From: Actinomycetota bacterium
GTDB lineage: Bacteria > Acidobacteriota > Blastocatellia > Chloracidobacteriales > Chloracidobacteriaceae
NCBI GenBank assembly: GCA_013298335.1
Contig: JAAFHI010000168.1
Location: forward strand, 1 to 6,979
Direction: 5' to 3'
DNA length: 6,979 nt
Positions 1-4,691 of this stretch are shown piece by piece. Both the position numbers and the translations under genes were made by a program. Numbering within the stretch: position 1 is the first letter of the stretch; the number at the start of each line of letters is the position of its first letter. Under the pieces are notes generated by a model that was given only the letters and a program-made list of their open reading frames with translations, did no database searches and had not been told where the DNA came from.

Positions 1-204
1 GCGGACACCGCGCCGACCGATCTGGCCCGGCTCGACGTCGCCAGCGGCATCGCCTTTTACGAGGAAGTCGCGCGCTTCGAGGTCGCGCTCATCCGCAAGG
101 CGCTCGACATCACCGGCAATCACCAGAGCCGCGCCTCGAAACTGCTCGGCCTCAACGCCACCACGCTCAACAGCAAGATCAAGACGTACAACATCAAGCT
201 GTGA
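1..204 (+). CDS. Fis-type helix-turn-helix regulator, C-terminal fragment
   Basis: The reading frame is open from the first base and ends at TGA 202-204, leaving 67 residues; the start lies outside the window. The fragment contains FYEEVARFEVALIRKALDIT, then a GNHQSRASKLLGL helix and NATTLNSKIKTYNI at the end. This is the layout of the Fis/NtrC C-terminal DNA-binding domain (HTH_8): a first helix that helps dimerise, then a helix-turn-helix in which AS-KLLGL and TTLNSKIK form the two DNA-contacting helices. In this family the domain either ends a sigma-54 activator (after an AAA+ domain) or follows a receiver or GAF/FHA sensor; the upstream part is missing, so the type cannot be decided. The GC-rich codon use matches the other genes here. 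Family assignment is strong; regulon and signal are unknown. Confidence 0.85.
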   Translation, partial: ADTAPTDLARLDVASGIAFYEEVARFEVALIRKALDITGNHQSRASKLLGLNATTLNSKIKTYNIKL

Positions 205-226
205 GCCGCCGCCTCAAGGCTTGTCT

Positions 227-505
227 GACGGTTTTTGAAAAATTGTTTCGGTCATAACCGGTTGGTTTGATTCCGGAAAGGCGCGGATGCGCCGCCAGAA
301 AATAGCCGCGCCCGTGAGGGCGTGGGTCGGGTGGTCACGAGACGCCGGAGCGCAAACGGCGCGGCACAGGAGACGAATGTGCCGCCGCTGACGCGGCTCA
401 CGAATTTTATCCGCCAATCCACCCCACCCTCACGGGTGGGGCTATTATCTGGCGGCGCATTCGCGCCTGCTTCTGACCGGTTCAAGTTTTCAAAAGCCAT
501 GAGAA
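227..505. repeat. MITE-like imperfect inverted repeat
   Basis: Arms at about 279-327 and 423-468 match in inverse orientation with only a handful of mismatches; both contain GCGCCGCCAGA-AATAGCC followed by CCCGTGAGGG. Weaker inverse similarity continues outward: GGTTTTTGAAAA near 230 pairs with TTTTCAAAAGCC near 488, and ACCGGTT occurs near both ends (about 257 and 477). The right arm is itself self-complementary (CCCACC-CTCA-CGGGTGGG), and the loop holds a further perfect 7-bp stem, GCGGCAC 361-367 with GTGCCGC 379-385. The whole is nested dyad symmetry of about 280 bp starting 22 bp after the upstream stop codon. Size and structure fit a MITE or compound REP element. No target-site duplication could be identified with confidence, so mobility is inferred. 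Confidence 0.6.
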
Positions 506-576
506 AAATTTTCACTGGTCCACGACCGCGGAATGATCGTCGCGGCAAGCATCCGGCAATGAACGGCGCGATTTCT

Positions 577-912
577 TTCGTCTCCTCACGGAAGAAGTCG
601 CGCCGATTCTTGTGGCAGGAAGTCCGCGACCGGCGGCAGACTCGATGATCACGCCGGCAGAAAGCGCGCGGACGTCAGCAGGTTGTGGAAATCCCCGGTA
701 AACCTGTGGAAAACCACCGGCAGACAGTGGCAGTTCACGGGAAGGCTGTGGAAAACCATGAGCAGCCTGTGGAAATTCATGGGAAGCCTGTGGAAAACCG
801 GCGGCAGGCTGTGGAAATTCCCGGTAAGGAAGTCCCCGTCACGCGGCAGGAAGAGCCGGTTCACCGGAAGAAACCACCGGAACGCCGGCAGACGGTGCGC
901 GTTCACCAACCA
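577..912. repeat. 21-bp tandem array A (about 16 units, DnaA-box-like core)
   Basis: Sixteen contiguous 21-bp units keep exact phase from 577 to 912 with no indels. Most end in GGCAG, GGAAG or a close variant. The best-conserved core is 682-828 (seven units), where six units carry CTGTGGAAA or TTGTGGAAA near the start: TGTGGAAA(A/T) at 684, 705, 747, 768, 789 and 810; the unit at 724 is degenerate (AGTGGCAGT). Outer units are more diverged, the pattern expected of an old tandem duplication homogenised at its centre. TGTGGAAAA is the complement of TTTTCCACA, one mismatch from the E. coli DnaA box TTATCCACA. All boxes lie on one strand and are spaced two helical turns apart. Function is unknown. 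Confidence 0.8.
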
Positions 913-934
913 CCCCCGCGTGATTGGTACAAAC

Positions 935-1107
935 GCGGCTCTGCCGCCTGATGTGCGGAATGGCTTTGCCTTTCCGCATCGGTCACTCCAAAAGATTGAG
1001 GGCTTCAGCCCGATACACGCGCTCGGAGCAGAGCACATCGCGGGATTTATGAGGAACAAAGAGCGGAAAGGCGGAGCCATTCCGCACATCGGGAGCGGCG
1101 TAGCCGC
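935..1107. repeat. inverted repeat with palindromic arms (REP-doublet-like)
   Basis: Left arm 935-977 and right arm 1063-1107 are inverse copies. The inner 28 bp (950-977 against 1063-1090, beginning GATGTGCGGAATGGCT) differ at two positions; the outer part (GCGGCT...CCGC) is looser with a 2-bp length difference. Each arm can also fold alone: GCGG...CCGC in the outer part and GCGGAA...TTCCGC in the inner part. The loop is 978-1062. Two oppositely oriented palindromic units form the arrangement known for REP doublets (REPINs/BIMEs). It lies 22 bp beyond array A. Transcription through it would give a very stable hairpin. Confidence 0.75.
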
Positions 1108-1174
1108 AAAGCATTTCCAGCCTTTATAAATTGCCTGAAACTTCCGTGGTCCGATTGAGCAAACCCACAAATCG

Positions 1175-1232
1175 GTACGAACATGCCCACTCGGCGCGCT
1201 GAAAATTGAAAAAGCGCGTGATTGTTTCGTAC
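1175..1232. other. nested hairpin
   Basis: The outer stem pairs GTACGA-ACA (1175-1183) with TGT-TTCGTAC (1223-1232), with one bulged base. The inner stem pairs CGCGCT (1195-1200) with AGCGCG (1213-1218) around an A-rich 12-nt loop. No U-tract follows on either strand, so it is not a canonical intrinsic terminator. It sits exactly at the left edge of array B. Confidence 0.45.
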
Positions 1233-1545
1233 TCGGGGCGCGGGAAGTCGCGCATGAGGTGTTTGAACCGCTGCATGCCGCGCGGGAATCACTTCATGTC
1301 CGGCTGGAATCAGTTCATGTCGTGTTTGAACTGGTTCATGTCGCGTGGAAATCACTTCATGTCGTGCAGGAATCACTTCATGTCGCGCTGGAAACGGTTC
1401 ATGCCGCGTTTGAACCACTTCATGCCGTGATGGAATCGGTTCATGCGGCGTTTGAAAGGCCGCATGTCCGTCGGCAACGGGTTCATGTCACGCTGGAAAC
1501 GGTTCATGTCCCGGTTGAACCGTTTCATGCCGCGCTGCATCCCTC
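1231..1545. repeat. 21-bp tandem array B (14-15 units)
   Basis: Fourteen contiguous 21-bp units run from 1252 to 1545 with a degenerate unit before them (1231-1251); phase is kept throughout with no indels. Consensus is roughly TCATGYCGCGYTKGAAMCRST. Every full unit starts KCATG, and most have GGAA or TTGAA at positions 12-16. Some adjacent units form dyads, for example GGTTCA...TGAACC around 1397-1414 and 1501-1521. The final unit runs directly into the perfect inverted repeat at 1538. Array A has the same unit length and the same short words (TTCATG, TGGAAA) but a different internal spacing, so the two arrays are not simple copies. One plus-strand frame (GTG at 1259) reads as a heptad repeat, discussed in the findings; I do not call it a gene. 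Confidence 0.85.
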
Positions 1546-1635
1546 GCTGACGCTCGGGGTTCCATACCGGTGGCGGCGGGGTTACCGCGACCAACGAAGA
1601 AACGGGTATGGAACCCCGAGCGTCAGCGAGGGATG
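1538..1635. repeat. perfect 31-bp inverted repeat
   Basis: Arm 1538-1568 (CATCCCTCGCTGACGCTCGG onward to CCATACC) is the exact reverse complement of 1605-1635, with a 36-bp loop. Perfect identity over 31 bp implies either recent arrival or maintained pairing. The arm overlaps the last unit of array B and ends 38 bp beyond the stop codon of the minus-strand PHP gene, so on that transcript it could act as a 3' stabilising or terminating hairpin. No U-tract follows. Repeats with AACCCCGAGCGTCAGCGAGG are, from memory, scattered through planctomycete-like genomes; that is recollection and was not searched. Confidence 0.9.
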
Positions 1636-1673
1636 GTCAATCCGAGAGTAAAACGTGAATGACTTTGCGATTC

Positions 1674-2288
1674 TCAGCCTGCAAAATGGCGGGCGGCGAA
1701 GCGTCCCGCGCGGAGTTCTTCCAGAACGGCTTCGGCGGTGGCGACCGGGTTTTCAAACACCGTCACGCACGCGCCGACCTCCCCGAGTACGAGCGCGTCG
1801 CTGCCGCCGATGGTCCGCAGTCCGACCCGTTCGGCGAAATCGAGCGCCGCATCGTTCGCTTCCTGATCGGCGCGACCGTTCAGTCCCTCGATGATCGACA
1901 GACCGGGCAGCGCCACGAGGGATTCGCCCGCGCTGGGGCGGGTGTCATGAAAGGGATGGGCGGGAATGAACAGGCCGCCCCGTTCAAGAACGAAGGTGGC
2001 CGCGTCGCCGAGCGTCCAGTCACCGGCGCCGACGAGCGACCGAAAATCCGCATCGCTCAACCCGTACACCAGCGCCTCGCCGAGATCGGTCATGATTTCG
2101 ACGCCCCGGACGATGACGAGCGGCAGCCCTTCGGCAAACTCGACGCAGACTTCCGAGGCATCCCAGTCATTGCGTTCCGCCACGCCGAGGCCATCCAGAC
2201 CGAGGTCGAGCGCCCGGTCGATGAGTTCTTCCGGGGCAACGAGCATGTTGCCCGACATGGCGGTGGCGAGGTGGAGATCGAAAAGCAT
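1674..2288 (-). CDS. PHP-domain protein with degenerate metal site
   Basis: 204 residues, ATG at 2288, TGA ending at 1674. The fold signatures of a small PHP (polymerase and histidinol phosphatase) protein are in order: DLHLAT (4-9), PEELIDRALDLGLDGLGVAERN (19-40), GVEI (62-65), LVYGL (73-77), FIPAHPF (107-113), EGLNGR (134-139), and GGSDALVLGEVG (161-172). The family hydrolyses phosphoesters using two or three metals held by His, Asp and Glu. Compared with the usual DLHxHT, TDHN, GH and SDAH motifs, four histidine positions are replaced (A8, R39, E71, L166) and the Asp of TDHN is E38. H6, E64, H111 and D164 remain. A trinuclear site therefore looks impossible, so this may be a pseudoenzyme or bind a single metal. 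The start is fixed by DLH at the N-terminus. No Shine-Dalgarno is visible; an inverted-repeat arm begins 2 bp upstream of the ATG. Confidence 0.85.
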   Translation of the reverse strand: MLFDLHLATAMSGNMLVAPEELIDRALDLGLDGLGVAERNDWDASEVCVEFAEGLPLVIVRGVEIMTDLGEALVYGLSDADFRSLVGAGDWTLGDAATFVLERGGLFIPAHPFHDTRPSAGESLVALPGLSIIEGLNGRADQEANDAALDFAERVGLRTIGGSDALVLGEVGACVTVFENPVATAEAVLEELRAGRFAARHFAG

Positions 2289-2290
2289 GG

Positions 2291-2429
2291 GAAGGGATCA
2301 GGGGTCAGGAATCAGGGATCAGGGAAAAGCGAAGAGGGAGCCGGAAGCGTTGAAATCAGGGAGAGGGAGAGAAAGCAGCCTGGTCCGGTTTTCTTCCCTG
2401 ATCCCTGTTCCCTGACTCCTGATCCCTTC
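2291..2429. repeat. inverted repeat of 7-bp GGATCAG units filling an intergenic gap
   Basis: Arm 2291-2328 is built of about four 7-bp units (GGATCAG, GGGTCAG, GAATCAG, GGATCAG) ending GGGAAAA. Arm 2389-2429 is its reverse complement with three mismatches and a 3-bp insertion. The loop is 60 bp (2329-2388), purine-rich on the plus strand. The element begins 2 bp from the PHP start codon (2288) and ends 5 bp from the stop codon of the upstream gene (2435), so it makes up essentially the whole gap. It could attenuate read-through or separate expression of the two genes. It shares its architecture with the element at 4512-4691. Confidence 0.9.
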
Positions 2430-2434
2430 TTTTC

Positions 2435-3409
2435 TTACTGGCCGAGAATGTACGCAAACATCAGCGGGGCCACGATGGAAGCGTCGGACTCGACGATGAA
2501 CTTCGGCGCGTCCACGCTGAGTTTGCCCCAGGTGATCTTTTCGTTCGGAACGGCTCCGGAATACGAGCCGTAGGAGGTGGTCGAGTCGCTGATCTGACAG
2601 AAATACGACCAGACCGGCACGTTGTCGCGCTGCAAATCCTGATGGAGCATCGGCACGACGCAGATCGGGAAGTCGCCCGCGATGCCGCCGCCGATCTGGA
2701 AGAACCCGATGGGCGAGGCGCTCGTTTCGGTGTACCACTGGGCGAGTTCGATCATGTACTCGATGCCCGTGCGGACCGTGTGGACGTTTTTAATCTCGCC
2801 GGTGATGTTGTGCGCGGCGTACATATTGCCGAGCGTCGAATCTTCCCAGCCGGGCACGAACATCGGCAGGTTCTTTTCCTTCGCCGCGAGCATCCAACTG
2901 TTTTTCGGGTCGATCTGGAAGTTTTCCTGAAGTTTCGGGTGGTCGAGGATGCGCCAGAAGAACTCGTGCGGGAAATACCGCTCGCCCTTCGCGTCGGCGC
3001 TCATCCATTCATCGAGCATGAAATTCTCGATGCGGCGCATGGCCTCGGCTTCGGGAATGCAGGTGTCGGTGACGCGGTTCATGTGGCGTTCGAGCAGCCC
3101 CATTTCGTCCTGCGGCGTCAGATCGCGGTAGTGCGGCACGCGCTCGTAGTACTCATGGGCAACCAGATTGAAGATATCTTCCTCAAGGTTCGCGCCGGTG
3201 CAGGAAATCCCGTGAATCTTGTCCTGACGGATCATCTCGGCGAGCGAAATGCCGAGTTCCGCCGTACTCATCGCGCCGGCGATGGTGACGAACATCTTGC
3301 CGCCTTCGTCGAGATGCTTTTTGTAGCCTTCGGCGGCATCCACGAGGGCCGCCGCGTTGAAATGCCGGAAGTGATGTTTGATGAATGCGCTGATCGGACC
3401 GTGAGCCAT
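2435..3409 (-). CDS. deoxyhypusine synthase-family protein
   Basis: 324 residues, ATG at 3409, TAA at 2437-2435. The sequence matches the deoxyhypusine synthase (DHS) family end to end: MFVTIAGAMSTAELG near residues 39-53, HGISCTGANLEEDIFNL, the HEYYERVPHYRDL segment, IGGGIAGDFPI, YGSYSGAVPNEKITWGKL and DASIVAPLMF near the C-terminus. K296 in WGK aligns with the lysine that forms the enzyme-butylamine intermediate in eukaryotic DHS (Lys329 in human). DHS moves the aminobutyl group of spermidine, with NAD, to a lysine of eIF5A. Bacteria have no eIF5A, so a polyamine acceptor, as in homospermidine synthases that arose from DHS in plants, is the better inference. The frame stays open to 3547, but that extension runs through an inverted repeat and the family's N-terminus matches MAHGPISAFIKHHF. 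AGGTG sits about 11 nt before the ATG. It is cytoplasmic and possibly cotranscribed with the PHP gene. Confidence 0.9.
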   Translation of the reverse strand: MAHGPISAFIKHHFRHFNAAALVDAAEGYKKHLDEGGKMFVTIAGAMSTAELGISLAEMIRQDKIHGISCTGANLEEDIFNLVAHEYYERVPHYRDLTPQDEMGLLERHMNRVTDTCIPEAEAMRRIENFMLDEWMSADAKGERYFPHEFFWRILDHPKLQENFQIDPKNSWMLAAKEKNLPMFVPGWEDSTLGNMYAAHNITGEIKNVHTVRTGIEYMIELAQWYTETSASPIGFFQIGGGIAGDFPICVVPMLHQDLQRDNVPVWSYFCQISDSTTSYGSYSGAVPNEKITWGKLSVDAPKFIVESDASIVAPLMFAYILGQ

Positions 3410-3460
3410 GATGAATGCACCTGAAGGAAAATTTTTGATTTTTGACTGAAGATTCTCACT

Positions 3461-3612
3461 GTTCAGAGTCCCCCGCTTGAGCGGGGAAACAGTGTGGTTA
3501 TTCCGAAAGTGCCAAAGAAAAATCGGATTTCGTCGAAGTCTTTTCAAAGGGAAGACGTGGAGAAATCGGAGAATTCCCGAAATTCTCCCCGCTCAAGCGG
3601 GGGACTCTGAAC
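3461..3612. repeat. perfect 27-bp inverted repeat between divergent genes
   Basis: Arm 3461-3487 (GTTCAGAGTCCCCCGCTTGA...) is the exact reverse complement of 3586-3612; the loop is 98 bp. Each arm is also a hairpin by itself (CCCCGCT-TG-AGCGGGG, 7-bp stem). Looser inverse similarity goes on outside the arms: AATTTTTGATT...GAAGATT at about 3429-3453 pairs with AATCTTC...AATCAAAAATTC at about 3624-3642. The full symmetric unit is therefore about 215 bp. It lies between the divergent starts at 3409 and 3868, so a promoter for the minus-strand genes must lie within or beside it. Confidence 0.9.
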
Positions 3613-3731
3613 AATTACCGAAAATCTTCAATCAAAAATTCAAGAAGCGGTCAAATAAGCATTTTCGCGCGCCGTTTTTCAAGCCGAAGCGGAAGTTCCG
3701 GGAACCTGACTGTGGAAAAATGGCTCCAGCC

Positions 3732-3761
3732 TTGAATCGGAGCGACGCCGAGATGTATTCT
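3732..3761 (+). promoter_or_regulatory. possible sigma-70-type promoter
   Basis: TTGAAT (3732-3737) and TATTCT (3756-3761) are separated by 18 bp, each matching 4 of 6 consensus bases. They lie about 105 bp upstream of the start at 3868 and outside the inverted repeat. The match is weak, so this is a candidate only. Confidence 0.25.
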
Positions 3762-3853
3762 TTGAGCCAATTTCAACCGCACGATCATACGACCGAGCCT
3801 CCCAGGGTGGGATTTTTCGCGTGGACATGCCTTTTTGAATGTCCGGGCAGATA

Positions 3854-3860
3854 GAGGAGG
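3854..3860 (+). promoter_or_regulatory. strong Shine-Dalgarno GAGGAGG
   Basis: GAGGAGG lies 7 nt before ATG 3868-3870. It decides the start against the in-frame ATG at 3835, which would add 11 residues (NVRADRGGRLM-type) and has no comparable site. It is the clearest ribosome site in the window. Confidence 0.85.
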
Positions 3861-3867
3861 GCGTCTC

Positions 3868-4509
3868 ATGAGCAGCAAAACTCTGGACGAACAGTTGACC
3901 GATCTGGAAGACGATATCCGAAAACTCAAGATCGAGTTCGATATCTATTTTAACGGCGGCAAGCCCCGTCCGCCCTACGACACGAAAAACCGTGTCGAGA
4001 CCCTGATCAAACGGCTTTACGAAGACCGTTCGATGCGCTTTCAGGCGCGTTTTCGCTATAACCAGATCGTGTCGCGCTTCACGGCGTTCCGGCAGATGTG
4101 GCAGCGGACGATCCAGGACCGCGAGGAGGGCCGCGACCTGCGGGCGCAGTACCTGGCGAATTTCCGCGGCGCCGAGGAGCAGCGCCGGGAGGAATTCTCG
4201 GAGGCGTTCAACGATTTCGACATGGAAGTCGCCCTCGAAGGCATGCGCGGCAACCCGCTCCCGCCGCGTTTCGAGCCGACGACGGTCCAGATCAGCCGTC
4301 CCGAAGAGCAGGAAGACTGCATCCGGCGGCTGTTCGACAGCGTCGTGGCCGCCAAGCAGACGGTCGGCGAAAAGGCCGATACCAATTACGAGAAGTTCCG
4401 CGACATCATCATTTACAACACCCGCAAGCTCTGCGCCGAACGGCAGGCCGACGGCATCAACTTCTCGGTCGACATCGAAAACGGGAAGGTGAAGTTCAAG
4501 GCCAAGTAA
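3868..4509 (+). CDS. small coiled-coil protein, MXAN_5187 C-terminal-domain-like
   Basis: 213 residues, hydrophilic, with no signal peptide or membrane segment. Residues 4-28 (TLDEQLTDLEDDIRKLKIEFDIYF) look like an amphipathic helix, followed by GGKPRPPY (30-37), then RVETLIKRLYED and RFQARFRYNQIVSRFTAFRQMW (57-78), and a highly charged helical middle. The end, VGEKADTNYEKFRDIIIYNTRKL...INFSVDIENGKVKFKAK, forms a separate module. The order (helix, RPP, basic RFRYN helix, then YEKFR and V-x-NGKVKxKAK) recalls the MXAN_5187 C-terminal family, known from myxobacteria and acidobacteria, whose function is unknown. I assign this from memory of the pattern with moderate confidence. The start is set by GAGGAGG 7 nt upstream. 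It is divergent from the DHS-family gene and precedes the kinase by a 194-bp gap filled by an inverted repeat, so co-transcription with the kinase is possible but unproven. Confidence 0.8.
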   Translation: MSSKTLDEQLTDLEDDIRKLKIEFDIYFNGGKPRPPYDTKNRVETLIKRLYEDRSMRFQARFRYNQIVSRFTAFRQMWQRTIQDREEGRDLRAQYLANFRGAEEQRREEFSEAFNDFDMEVALEGMRGNPLPPRFEPTTVQISRPEEQEDCIRRLFDSVVAAKQTVGEKADTNYEKFRDIIIYNTRKLCAERQADGINFSVDIENGKVKFKAK

Positions 4510-4511
4510 GA

Positions 4512-4691
4512 AAGGATGAAGGATGAGGGATGAAGGATGAAAAAGTCCGAAGTCCAGGGTCCGACGCCTGAATCCGACGGGTAAAGTTTCGCGGGAAAAA
4601 GGCAGCCTGATTCAGGTTGGAAACGGAATGACGCGCAGTCCGACCTCCGATCTCGGATTTTTTCATCCTTCATCCCTCATCCTTCATCCTT
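4512..4691. repeat. perfect 33-bp inverted repeat of 7-bp GGATGAA units
   Basis: Arm 4512-4544 consists of four 7-bp units (GGATGAA, GGATGAG, GGATGAA, GGATGAA) ending in an A-run. Arm 4659-4691 is its exact reverse complement. The loop is 114 bp (4545-4658), and its ends are loosely complementary as well (AAAAGTCCGAAGTCC against GGATTTTTT and the bases before it). The element starts 2 bp after the stop codon ending at 4509 and ends 12 bp before the kinase ATG at 4704. Read in a minus-strand frame it gives the ILHPSSFIL string seen in many spurious bacterial ORFs. Likely roles are RNA hairpin, terminator or mobile repeat. Confidence 0.92.

Larger units (their letters stand above)
205..1673. 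other. gene-free, repeat-dense intergenic region
   Basis: About 1.47 kb without a supportable gene. Open frames exist on both strands at 649-1170 and 1047-1651, but they arise because the tandem units are 21 bp (7 codons), so one stop-free unit keeps a frame open throughout. They overlap in several frames, lack good ribosome sites and resemble no family. The stretch is a mosaic: MITE-like inverted repeat, tandem array, inverted repeat, small hairpin, second tandem array, perfect inverted repeat. Positions 506-576 and 1112-1174 show nothing recognisable. There is no tRNA, no rRNA, no transposase and no CRISPR-like spacing. Confidence 0.8.

Noticed and set aside
577..912. Chromosomal origin of replication at the DnaA-box-like array
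   Set aside because: There is no dnaA/dnaN/gidA-type neighbour and no clear AT-rich unwinding element; the boxes are part of a diverging tandem repeat. Kept only as a DnaA-cluster hypothesis.
649..1170. Open frames over array A on both strands (e.g. 683-1129 plus, 649-1170 minus) as genes
   Set aside because: They are open only because the unit is 7 codons long and lacks stops. They overlap each other, lack ribosome sites and resemble no known protein.
577..1545. CRISPR array
   Set aside because: The 21-bp units are contiguous and similar along their whole length. There are no unique spacers between repeats and no cas gene nearby.
205..1650. Retron, diversity-generating or phage-defence locus in the gene-free region
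   Set aside because: No reverse transcriptase, template/variable repeat pair, nuclease or other effector frame is present in or next to the repeats.
1659..2573. 304-aa plus-strand open frame opposite the PHP gene
   Set aside because: It is antisense to a gene with clear family motifs, runs through the 2291-2429 inverted repeat, and is explained by GC-rich codon use of the real gene.
2642..3424. 260-aa plus-strand open frame opposite the DHS-family gene
   Set aside because: It is a shadow of a gene with unmistakable DHS motifs; its own translation has no recognisable domain.
3410..3547. N-terminal extension of the DHS-family protein by 46 residues
   Set aside because: The added residues are encoded by an AT-rich spacer and an inverted-repeat arm. 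The family N-terminus fits the ATG at 3409.
3799..3820. Intrinsic terminator (TCCCA-GGG-TGGGA followed by T5)
   Set aside because: The stem is only 5 bp with a 3-nt loop, and it lies between the putative promoter and the start of the downstream gene with no gene ending before it on that strand.
3835..3867. Upstream ATG at 3835 for the MXAN_5187_C-like protein
   Set aside because: GAGGAGG lies 7 nt before ATG 3868, and the extra 11 residues would be translated through that ribosome site.
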